A stretch of 64,000 nucleotides of DNA from Schistosoma mansoni (Eukaryota > Platyhelminthes > Trematoda > Strigeidida > Schistosomatidae), in the NCBI RefSeq assembly GCF_000237925.1, contig NW_017386033.1:620001-684000 (forward strand), in the 5' to 3' direction. Position 1 is the stretch's first letter, and the number at the start of each line of letters is the position of its first letter. Of this stretch, positions 22,160 to 34,400 are shown in pieces. The position numbers and the translations under genes were made by a program. Under the pieces are notes generated by a model that did no database searches, was not told where the DNA came from, and was given only the letters and a program-made list of their open reading frames with translations.

Positions 22160-25100
22160 ATGACTCCTTGGTATGGATGACTGTTGTAAATTTTGAATTC
22201 CAAATACAATACATTCGTCCGGGCTCATCTGATACTTCTTGATTAAATTGCGTTATTCCTGGGATTACTAGTTTATACTACAATTCAAATACTTCTGATT
22301 ATCATAGAAACTTGCCAATGAAAGCATAATCAAAGGCAATTGACGTCAACAGTGAGTTATGTTGCATTAATAGCAGTCATCACTCAAATTAACGATAACG
22401 AGAGTGTATCGTCTGTGATAGCATCCAGCGACCACAACAGTGAAATGCTTCTGGATGGTAATGGTGCACAGAAGAAGTGAAATCGTCAATCCATTTCTTG
22501 CAGGATGTAACGGCTTTTATTTGTGTCCACAGAAGTCGATGAACCAGAAAGAATAAGGAGATTTAATGCTGATGAAATCAATGACAAATAGCTGTCAGAC
22601 CATCAGCGGTGGTAATCTCACTGTAAATGAGTTTTCAGACTTGTTCCAGATTTACCAATCACCGTTAGAAGTGTCCTACGAACGTACACAAGTGTACAAC
22701 CTAAGTTCATCAATAGTGGTTTTCACTACCATCTAGGGCAGAAAATCAGTCTGCTAAGATATATTGAACTTTGGTTGAGAACTTTTGATTTTGAGACCTT
22801 GAACTTAAATATCAATGTAAACCGACTATCCGTTTCAATATGCTTTAGTAAACAGTTGTGGTGGTGATCTCTTTCTGCGACAGGCTTCAAGCTATCATGG
22901 GAGCCGACACTGTCCGAACATCCGTCAAGTCTGACCCCGAAAACAAATATGAACGCTAAAACACGGGACTTACTTTGTATGGGCCTGATAACGTGATAAT
23001 GGTACGTCCGCTAGTCACTGATATGGCGGGAAATGAATTAATTAAGTTTGGACCATTCACTGATCCACGTGATTATTTTGCTGAACCATAGGGATATTTG
23101 TGTGCTCGACAGTTGGCCATGACTTCATACGAATGTTATTTAAGGATGTTTACGGTAAATGCATTACCAATAACTATGATAATAATGTATATATGATATG
23201 TATCATGTGTAAAATCATAATTAGGAGTTTTCTGGTGCCCAGACATAATCACATAGTTAAACGTTTAAAAACTTTCACAAATAAGCTTGGTTAACAATAT
23301 CTGTCGACTGCTTTAATGTTCGGCTCACCCGATAAACGCAGTGATGTATTTTAAGACTTTGAAGATTGGGCGAGGAAACACGAAAATGAAGAAGTGCTTA
23401 TTATAAAATATGACTTTTAGGCATTTAATTAACAAATCTACTTCAGTTGGCTGAATTTTCTCCATGCCGCAAGAGTGTGACTCTTAAAAACACCTCAAAA
23501 ACACCTTGCTCATTCGCGAAAATCAAGGACCTAGACTCCACCTATTTTCATATCCTTCAAGTTCACATCAAGCCTCAGTTAAGTGTACTTTAAAACATCT
23601 ATGGATTTCATAAACAGTTTTGTGTCATATGTACTTAGCGGAATCACATTCTTCACGTGCAAATGCTGGGTTCGGATCTGTTGTGTACTTTTCCAGACTA
23701 CAACGTGGACGTCATGCCTTTTCAGAAACATAATATAAAACTGTACTAACTCATAAGTCCAATTAATCACTCGTCAGTACATTCGCACGCATATATTGCC
23801 ACTCATTTTTATTGATTTTATCTTTTTCGCAAACATACTTTGGAAGTATCACATCTGCAAACCGATGTTTAAAATTATTGTTCATGCTCGTGAAGATGGG
23901 ATGTACTTGTTCTATTAGGAATTCCACAGCATTCGCTACAATAATTTACCCACTCAGGTTGCCATATAATCGGACAAACTGATTACAGAAACATGGGTAA
24001 ACTCGAATACATAAAAATATGACTGATGTTATCACTGATAATAAAATATAGCGGGCACAAGCCATTTTCACGGGCATGATCAATAATTTGCAACATGGTA
24101 TTAACTAGGTAATGTTAGTAATTAGATAAAGTCTGAAACTTATGATGGAATATTCACGCAGATATGTAACATCTTGAGTTCATTAGTTAGGGGTCGACTG
24201 CAAATATCTTATTTTTGTCAAAACATTATAAATCAAGTGTTCACCTACTTCCCTCTTTTGTATAGAGATTACATTTCTTATTATCTCATATTGAGTATTG
24301 TGTTTGAAAGAGATAACCTCGCTACTCAACTGTTCTGTCCCACGAGCTAAATAAAGATCTATTCACAACTGGTATGGTTTCTTCAACCAACAAAACTAGA
24401 GGTACCTACCAGAAGTTAATAAATGGTCTTGTACATTGATTTCACACTTGTTATAATCCGTTCAAAAACGATGCACCGTACAAACCGTAACCTTCGACGA
24501 ACGCACATCTGATTCATACTACACCATTGAGTGTTACATTCGTGACTATTTACGCTAACCTCAATATTCTGTGTAAAGTAGAGAATTCACCCCTTCATCC
24601 ATGATAATCTTTTTTGACTTTCTGACAACTACTATGCATCTAACAGTGTAATTCAGATATTCCACACATTTTCGGGTAAATAATATCGTTGCAGACTCCT
24701 TGCCTCATACAAATAACATGAATACTTCCCAAGTGACTGTCCCTTTAAAACTCGCTTAGATTCAGAACGAAGACACCAGTCTACAGCAAGAGTTATCCTG
24801 GGTAACCATGAAACTGCTAGTAAAACAGATGGGAACAGATAAGGAAACTTGACTACGTAACGGATCTACAGGTAAGGATAGTATAAAGTTTTAAAAAACC
24901 ATCGACAATGTCATCAAAGTTGAAAAAACTTTCTCATCTCCGTGTCCGAACAGCTATTAAATACACTGCAGGACGATTTTATTACCTTGGTAGGAGTAAA
25001 GACGTCGACAAGTAGGTACGCTCGTTTTGACCATGTTCATCTTCATCTGGTAGGACTCTTACCAGATTCGAATGGACATTTACATCTTAACGTGAGTAGA

Positions 25101-25870
25101 CCGTTTCACATGATGGCCAGGAGCAGTACCCAACAAGGACGTTACTGCTGAGACAGTAGCACACATCTCCTCGAACGGTGAGTAGCAAACTTAGGTTTCC
25201 CTTCAACTGTCACTATAAACCACGGACGCTGGTTCGAATCTGGACTTATTTGTCGCCTTACAACACTCCTAGGAATCAAACTATTCCGGGAAACTGCCTA
25301 CCTCTCTCAAGCTAACGGGTCAATGGGACGATTTTACCGGCATTTTAGTTCCACTCGCAGCGCTAAGCGTATCGCAATGAACTGATGCACTCCCGCTCGA
25401 TGCTTAATGAATTGCAACCCATCTCCTTTACCCCGCGAAATCTCAAGTTCTAAAAGAGTTTGTAGATCCGCCATCTTCAACATATACTGATCTAAGCCAT
25501 TACACGAGCCTCGTTACGAGCGCAATGTGTCCAATTATTCCTCTGTCCACTCGACAGAGATCAAATCTATTTACGACTCGTATTTTGGTACATCATGGCT
25601 CATTACGCTGCCTTCTCCAAGCTACACACAAAAAATTCGATAAACTCCGTCACTGTGGAATTTGCAACTAAACAATTGATAAGAAGATAACAAAAGAAAG
25701 CACCAGAATGGAGTGGATTAAAGCCGTTAGCTCAGTGAAACTACACAATCATCGTGATTAAGATGCTACCTACAATAGTCAACGAAAACCAAAATACGTC
25801 GTTGGCATCTAGGACTAGACAATCTGGAGGAACTACAAAGTTCTTGTTACACCTATAGAACTTCAGTGAG
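22160..25870 (+). mobile_element. Old Gypsy-type LTR retrotransposon fossil, heavily decayed
   Basis: Between about 24930 and 25650 the text repeatedly echoes the integrase of the neighbouring element: YARFDHVHLHLVGLLPDSNG against RFDHVHIDIVGPLPPSHG, then later blocks in the same order. Upstream fragments (for example FINSFVSYVLSG near 23600 on the minus-strand reading, and scattered short blocks near 22.6-23.1 kb) may be further pol or gag remains but are not certain. The copy is broken in many places and much older than the element at 19.7-21.9 kb. The left limit is arbitrary and no LTRs are recognised. Confidence 0.55.
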
Positions 25871-28065
25871 TGTGACAACTTCACTGCTTATTCCTTTTTT
25901 CCTCATTGTCCAAGTTCTGCAGTTTATTGGTCCCATTTTTAATTGATACTGTGTCAAAGACTAGAGAACCATGTTTTAAGTGTGCTCCTTTACATACATA
26001 GATTTATATATATATATCATTCCATGTTTTCAATGCTTTCATTATTGTGCCATATATATACACAGGTTTGTCGATATTGTTTCGTACTATTTGCTCGTTT
26101 GCGTAGTCAGAAATCCATTTTACACGTAATTACATTGTTTTCTGTTATCTAAAGGACGAGTGAGAAAGATGAAAGAATAAGGAGTACAAAGAATCATGTT
26201 TTCTGTTGTCATACACTTTCGTTATTTATATTTCTTTGAGCGGGAAACGACAAATAGACACTGCTAAAAGTAAAAAGCTATCATGAAAGAGACTGCCGAC
26301 AGCAAGCTCATTGAATTCAATCTTCTGTCCGGTTACGTCTTCACCAGTTCAGTAGGGAAGAGTAAGCCTGATGGGTAGATAAGAAATTTGTTTTGTACGT
26401 TCTAGACACTGATTCTGATCTCCTTAGTCTTACTGGACACACCTATAGATGAAATTGTTCAGTGAAGCAACCACATCAGATGATGCATCGGTACGCAGTG
26501 CTGCGCATCGTACAACAACCAGTCAACTCAGATTGAATATGTCACAAGTTATCAACCATTATTTATATATATCTTCTCATCCCCTCGTCCTCGACTTTTG
26601 GTTTAACTGGTCTTTAAATTCCTGCATAACAAGAGGCTTCGAATGACAGCGAAGCTGGGCATTTTTTATGTGACATGCATACTCATGTAGAAGCAATACT
26701 TTTTGACATATGAATAGTTAGTGGTCATTGTGATTAAAATAAACACAACAATTTTATAGGTCACTGAGTTGGATCTGGTAACATATCCCCTATCGAACTT
26801 TATCAGTATCTTAAATTACGTTTCTCCGTGTAGTCTCATGGATCTTTTAATGCTCTGCCTATGTCCTAAACTTTGAACGGTCTATCCGAATTTGAAAAAT
26901 GTCAGCGTTGTCCATGCCAATATTTCAGTAGACTAATGACTGCGTTCATGATAAAACACTGAATTCTAATGATAACATTTTTTAGAAAGGTTAATGTCTT
27001 CGGTAATTTAGTTGTTTTTAATATAATAACTAAAGCGTTTAATTATTTCTTTATACTTGATAACACGCATTCGAACACGTAGATCTGCAAAGTATTGTGA
27101 CTTGGATAATCAGATCATAAATAACGACCAAATATCCAAAACAGCCTGAAATTGGAATTCAGTGTCCCACATTACAATAGTTGTGTTTGTCATGTCGTTT
27201 GTATCATGGTCTGACTATCTAGTATCGCCTTTTAGTGTTCCTGATGTTTCTTTTTCTGTTCAGTGCCATTTTAAAACCGAGTATGTTTAAAAATTTCAGT
27301 TCTTCCTCTACAGCGATACCGAAGTCCTTTAGTTTGGAGCTTTCCAAGATTTTCAAAGTCCTTAACATTGATTCGGACAGTAAGAGCAAAAATTATAAAC
27401 AAAGAACAAATTGTATGGGCTAAAGTCACTGTTTTCTAGCCGTGTTTTAGGTATAAAAACCACGATCGAATCACAGAAAAAGTTTTCGGTACCCATTTTT
27501 CCCACTTAAAACTCGTGAACTGTATACCAGTGAGGAAATCCTAACAACGTTGAATCCAATACTTCACTACATTGCACTGTCAGAATTTACTACCGAGTCC
27601 TCAACTCTGCTCTTCGTACTGTTCGACAAAACCTGGTAATTCGTAACATGGTCTGACTCGTGATTAGAATAACTTGAAGAATATGACAAATAATTCAGGC
27701 GTCTGTAAAACTAGTTAAGGTAGCCCAATCGATATCTAAGTACATTCAAGTGATGATAGAGGAAAGTAAGTAAAGATCGATTCAATTAACAAACACAAAA
27801 AGGTATCATAAACAGAGAATACAAAACGATGTCTGGTTTTAGGAACAATTATAATTAGCATAACCTAGAAAAAGCTATAATTATTTTAATAAAAATAAAT
27901 GACAAATCCATAGTCATTAAGAAGGAAATTCAACTGTTTTTGGACATAATACAGGTGTTTTACGTTTTGAGGTTACCAGTCGTGTCAGAGCCTTGGTACG
28001 ACCTCCGATTGACATGGTGAATGCATGTTCCAGTAATCTGACATTAACAACTGTACTTATAATAG
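25871..28065. other. No gene recognised
   Basis: AT-rich sequence without convincing exons or repeats. A 62-codon open stretch at 27235-27423 (hydrophobic start, then Ser-rich) has no recognisable motif and no clear splice context. Confidence 0.4.
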
Positions 28066-28324
28066 CTTTCAAAGTATTAAACGAACAGATCCAGCCCTAC
28101 AACTTATCAAGACAGAGCGAGATATGGAACAGAGTGGTGATTATCCTGAAGTGCAAGCACTATTATTGGAAAGTCTTAACTATTATACAATAGAAAACAA
28201 CCAAGACTTGGATGGAATTCCAGATGCTGTAATCAAAATGTTCAGTAATGGCGGACATACTAGTGTTTTTTCAGGCATTTATAGACTATATATATACACT
28301 TATCACTTAAAAAAACTTTGCTAA
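28066..28324 (+). CDS. Candidate exon of unknown gene, possibly the last SREBP-like exon
   Basis: After an acceptor (CTTATAATAG at 28056-28065) the frame reads [18 protein letters not shown], then [15 protein letters not shown] and [12 protein letters not shown]. It has the balanced composition of real coding sequence, unlike the surrounding AT-rich DNA. It either splices at GTAATG (donor at 28245) or reads to a stop at 28322-28324, 76 bp before the GMPPB start codon. The motif [10 protein letters not shown] followed by a Met-rich, GG-containing end faintly recalls the C terminus of SREBP (ALLLASCYLP ... MLMRLGGG), and the position downstream of the SREBP-like exons fits. This link is weak, and the exon could belong to an unrelated upstream gene. 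Confidence 0.35.
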
Positions 28325-28343
28325 AATTTCTTTTATCGTCTCA

Positions 28344-28346
28344 CAG
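28344..28346 (+). promoter_or_regulatory. Splice acceptor 54 nt before the GMPPB start codon
   Basis: A pyrimidine-rich tract followed by TCACAG ends at 28346, leaving a 54-nt 5' UTR segment before ATG. It could take a cis-spliced leader exon or the schistosome spliced leader. The very short distance to the coding-like exon upstream favours the second, but the sequence alone cannot decide. Confidence 0.4.
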
Positions 28347-28400
28347 AAAAGGAACTTTTCAAGGCCATCCATTTTCCCGTCATCTGTTTTCCGTGCACTA

Positions 28401-31400
28401 ATGAAGGCGTTGATACTAATCGGCGGTTATGGCACTAGGTTACGTCCATTAACACTTAGTATCCCCAAACCACTAGTCGAATTTGCGAACAAACCAATGT
28501 TACTTCATCAAATCAAAGCTTTACTCGAAGTATTAGTAGAATAGACTATATTTTGTTTCAATTCTAGGTTGACATTACTGAAATTATCCTTGCAATCAAC
28601 CGTGAAGCTGAAGTTTTGGAATCAAGCATAAGAGAAAGTTGTGATAAAGTAGGCGTCAATCATTGTGCGCTGATATTTGTAAGGTAGTTCAAAACACCAA
28701 TGTAAAAATCGTTTTTTCTTACGAAAAAGAAGCACTGGACACAGGCAATGTGTTTTTTGTTCCTTATATTTTGGTTACTGTAGGAGGTCCACTTGCACAA
28801 GCGGCTCCATTTTTAACAGGAGAAAGGTTTTTTGTTCTAAACAGCGATATCATTTGTAATTATCCTTTCAAAAGAATGTTAGAATTCCACTTATCTCATG
28901 GAAAAGAGGGTACAATGGCAGTAAATGTGTTTCTATTAGTTTCAAATACCTAGGTCACAAAAGTTGAAGAGCCATCAAAGTATGGTGCTGTGGTGCACAA
29001 TGATCAAACAGGTCTTGTGAAACGTTTCGTCGAAAAACCATCAGAATATGTCGCTAACAGAATTAACGCTGGACTCTACATTTTTGAACCTACCATTCTT
29101 AAGCGTATTGAGGTGATATTGTTTGCGGATTCTTTTATTTACAGGCCAAGCCGATGTCCATTGAAACAGCCGTTTTTCCAGCAATGGTGAGGGATTCTGA
29201 ACTGTACTGCATTGAGTTCTCAGGTAGGTTGTTTCCTGAAGACTACCAACTTAATATCATTTTACACCATAAATTCATTTGTTGTTCACTCCATCATATT
29301 CAACGTAGGACCTGATACGTATGTGCTTTAGCTGAAGTTGTCCCACTGCATTGTCACAGCAAGGTAATATTGTTAAGGTGAACCTTAGACTAAATCTCAG
29401 ACCATAGTAAAACTTTCACTTTAAATATTGTGCTCGGAACACTTTTGTTCGAATTTCCTGATGAAAAATTTATATAAGTATTACCACTCGATTAGACGAA
29501 TGTCCTCCATAACTGTCAATCGAGTTTATTCAAAGATGAGTGAAGGTTTTTAAACGCCTTGTTTTTGAGGAGATTCATTAATATTCTGCTTTACAGCGTT
29601 ATATCAGTCACTCATACCTTGATTTTAATTAGTTCCAACTGAGAATGTTCAGATAATACTTGATACATTTTTAATGTTCGATTGTTATGAGTGTACGCAG
29701 TTTTTGGAATAAGATTACACGCTTCATGCGTTTCTCTGAACTATCGTAGGTAAGTGTAACCCATATATTTTCGCGACATAACGTTTCACTTGCTATGAAG
29801 TGTATCAGGTGTCAAAGGCACAAAGGTATGGTACCTTTGGTTATTAGCAACTTTCAGTTTGAAACAACAGGTACTGCAACACATATTGGCTGGAGTTTCC
29901 AAAATTTAAGATTATCCCGAGACAGGCAGAACCAATGCTTATCTGTATTTAAATGATCCTTCTGATTCACATTTAGTAGTGTTGTACTCAAAACTGTCAG
30001 CTAGTAATCATCAAACGTTGTGAATGGCTTTTATAATTCTTGATTTATGAGTTGTGACGTCTTTGTTTTCAAGTTTAATGGAAAGGTAACTGAAGGTAAT
30101 GTCGGATGCTTTAATTATGTAACGGTTTCAAATAAGCTTAGCTGGAAAGCCACTTTTTTCAAAGTCACTTGATCGTGGTAGACTTAAAAACTACCAACTC
30201 TACTCAATGTCAAGTCGCTAAACTGGTGCTTCTAGAATTTATGTCAATACTTCGGTTGGCAATACAGAATAGTATCATTGGCCGGCACACAAAGTGAGGA
30301 TCATAGCAGAATATGAGAACCTGTGACTATTTATTGATCGGTATTGTAGTTTTGCCACTTTACTTAAATGAATTCAAGTCCACAACATTTTTTAAGTTAG
30401 TCAGTAGAATTTTATGACAAACAAAAACTTGAAATTAGATTACGGGGCATGTACAGCAAAAGTTTCACAACGTAGGGATTTCAGACGCACTAATTTTTTC
30501 ATGTGAATGTTTTTACTATCAACTAATTTTCCAAGTACCTATTAGTTTAACCAACTTTGGGCGGTTGGTACTAACGATATCAGCATTAGGTAGGTTGGGG
30601 TTTAAACCTGGGAAGTAGTGGCTGAAAATCGAACTCCTTAACCACCAAGCTGTCTCTCTACTGTTATATGAATACCCCCAGACATTTAAAATGTTGTTAG
30701 TAGACCACTTGAATTTATATACCACAGTAGAGTCATTAAATCGTACTAAATAATGAAGCACAGATACTATATAAAGTTTTTTAAATATCGTTTTCTTGTA
30801 AGTAGTTTTACCTTTTTTGGTCTTACCATTTATGACTACTGGAAACATTTTGTTGAAACAGAAGAATTCGAGAGTATTGAGTTAGAACTAATCGGATGAA
30901 CTTATATGGCTTCATTTAATAATATCATTTTTTCTGCACGTAAATACAACGTTTACAATAAATGCTTTGTCATAGACTTTGAAATTATTTAGTCAGCTAT
31001 ACAAAATGCTAACCATGTGTACATCTTTATCTAAAAATTTATTCAATATCATTTTAAGGTATCAATAGTTATACTACAGCAATGACTTAATTTTTACAGA
31101 GACGTAATTTCCCCAGGTCCATATCAGCTGTTTTATAATTTCCAGGGAATACATCTGCTTTTCAGCGGATCTAGGTCTTAACAAATAAAATAAGTATTCA
31201 ATAGCTAGTTATGCAGGAAATCTAGTGATTAAGATATAGTTTAAGTCTTGCATTCTAAGTTACCTACTTTTCAAATAATAATAAAGGATTTCCTAATATT
31301 GTTTATTTTTTGACATCTCAGCATTATTCGAATTCAAGTGAGTGCTATGTTAAATGCGCATTTAAGTATCAGAACATGTCACTTTTTTAACATGTGTACC

Positions 31401-34400
31401 GTGTTCTTACGGTATTTTGTTTCAGCAACTAAGCCAAATAGTTTCAGTTTTATTAGATACATGATGCCTTGTACAGAGAGTCCATCTAAATTGGCTGCAT
31501 TTTTATGAAAATGAAAGCAAAACATTGATGTCTGATATTACGTTAGTTATTTTATACTGTCCGTTGTAATTTTTATAATGTTTGTTTGCACAAAATATGT
31601 TTTGATTGTTCATGAGTATAGTATTTATATGTAATACTTTATCAGTCATAAACACCCTACATGAACTTGATGGGTGGTTGAAAATCATCATTCGTAAGGC
31701 TAATTTCAGTTATCAAGTGATATTATACAAAGCGTTTTGTCAAATTGTCAGTTCGGTGTGTTTGAATATAACACTGATTTTAATTTAGTTTGGATTATAT
31801 CATTTTGATAGGATATGCGATCGCCATACTTAACTCATTTGAATTTACCATAAAATAAACCGGATCAATAACTCAAGCCTATGGTATAATTACAGATTAT
31901 ACTAGATCAGATTAGTCTGTTGTCACTATTATACGTGGTTACAATGTTTTTAAAATCTCCAGTTCACATTTTTTGTATTAACCTGAATACTCAAAGTCAG
32001 CAAAACAGTTTACTGTCAGCTGTTATTGTATAAATCTGAATTCTCCTTTGCCTAATCATTTTTAAAAATGTTTACTATAATGCTTTAACATCAATAATTT
32101 TCTTCTGAATTCATCCGATTATTTGTTTTTACATAAGGATTTTGGATGGATATTGGTCAGCCTGCAGATTATCTAACGGGCATGAGACTATATTTGGGCC
32201 ATTTATATGAATGTAAATCACCTTTGTTAACAGTTGATCCAAATTTAATAGGAAATGTTCTTGTCGTGAGTTTTTATTTATGTTTGGTAAACATTTCATT
32301 TACGTGTGAATATAATTTGCTTTTTCACTCAAAAGACTTTCACATGCAAATCATTTGAAAAACGCGTTCTTATTTTTCTTGAATGAAATATGCATAGATT
32401 TTGAGATAGTTTCTTCGTTAGGGGAAATAACATGAAAAGTATAGATATATTTAGGTTATTGATGTTTTATAAAACCTAGACGTGTGTGAAGAAAGCTAGT
32501 AGTATCTTTGATTTTTTACAGTGTGTGGGTGACAATTGTACCTCCAAAAAAACACTAACGGGTTACTGAACCTAATTACTTATCTTTCATAATTAACATA
32601 ATTAATATTTAACTAGAACACAACTTAAAATAAAGTTAAATATATCTTATTTCTTTAATTCTTAAAATTCATTTGTAGTTATGTTAGCCTCGAATAGCTC
32701 AGTACTAACGTCTTTGATTGTAAAGCTAGGTGACACGGAATCAAACTCGTCAGGGATCACCAGTTCCTAACAATATTACTGTTATGTCTAACATTTTTTG
32801 TGTCTGCAGATATCCTTAAATGACTTACGCTTGATGCTAAGAACCCCAATTTGTCAACGCATAGTGAAAACAAAAAGGCTCCTGATATGGATTTACTTGA
32901 CCCTCAAAATGAGCTAAAATAATATACGCATACACTACTTTTTATATGATTTTTATACAGTTAGATTAATAATCACATGTTTATAGTTTGACTAAGTAGT
33001 ATTTAGCACCAATTAATCAATTATTTATTACGTGAACACATATGTGCAGCATTATACTAACCAAATTTCCAACTGAATTGGTTTTACTCTTTTTGTCCAA
33101 CCATATTAATTACTGGCATACGTTCCCAATGAGTGCTAAATAGTACAAAACCTAAGTCCAAGGTTTCCAGTCAACCAACACTTTACATCTCAAAATGAGT
33201 TTTCTTACTTAGAAATTTATTAGAACACATATAGTCAACATCCTTTTTTTACACCAGTGCATGGAATTCATCTATAATGAGAGCATTTACTTGGAGAGAG
33301 GAATAAAAACTAGATATAACTAGTCTTGTTTTCCAAATATGTGTCATGATATGTTACTTAACTGTAGTTATCTACAGAAAACGTCCAGTATGAACACATG
33401 CTCTTCGCTTTAATTGGTTGTACGTGAAATCTCTTTACCTTTGATTCATCAAACACTCAGTAATTGCTACTCATTCTATCTTTGGAATTAATTTATGCGA
33501 TGATGTAATATTATATACTGTATGACTGAATAAAATCTATAGTGCTCGTATCGGTTCCCTATAAAACTCAAGTGATTTATGTTATTATTTGGATAAGCAA
33601 ATTGATATAATCCAATTTGAAGTGGTTTTCATTATCCTCTTGTTAATATTTTGACTGAAATTCGATCAGTTCTGGTTGGGATATGTGGATCCCCTGTAGA
33701 TTGCCTCGACAAAATCATCATGACACAAGTTGGTATAGAATGAATGGAATATGGCTAGGAGTAAAATTCAGAACGCGCGTTTCGTCCAATATGGACGTAC
33801 CTAGACCCACAGTTGATATTCACTTCGAGACTTGAACCCAGTAACGTCCGCTTCAACTAAGAATGACCGAATTCCAGTCAAAATATCAACAACAGAATAG
33901 TCCAAACCGTTTCGCGTTGAAATAAAACCCATATCTATTGCATGGGTGACTCACTCAGTAGCTACGTAGATTACGTTATGAGGTCTCAAGAGAACGGCAC
34001 TGGGTTCAAGTTCCAGAGTAAATATCAAATCTGGGGTCCAGATACATCTAGCCGACGATCCTCAGATAGGACAAAGTGTGCGTCCTCAGTTCCACTGCTA
34101 ACGAAATTCCATCTTTTATAAATTAATCCGATTTCTCCCAGTCACTGTATACAAATATATTTGCACTTGTCAATTTTTCGCTTGTGACTGTCGTTTTTAT
34201 ATGGGCATATGTATGCGTGTGTTTATTTTTCGCGCTATGTATTCGTTCCCTGCTTAGTCAAATTTAGTAAAATAAAGTAGGCTGGGAAGCCTTCCTTCTG
34301 GATTCATCTGTTACAGTCCCTCTGAATAAATGAATGTCCGCAATAAATTCTTCTAACTCAATTTGTACTTGGCTTTTATTACCGCTGTTGACCAATAGGG

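Noticed and set aside
27235-27423. Open frame with hydrophobic start and Ser-rich middle
   Set aside because: Considered as a signal-peptide exon, but no family resemblance, no clear acceptor/donor pair and no relation to genes A and B.
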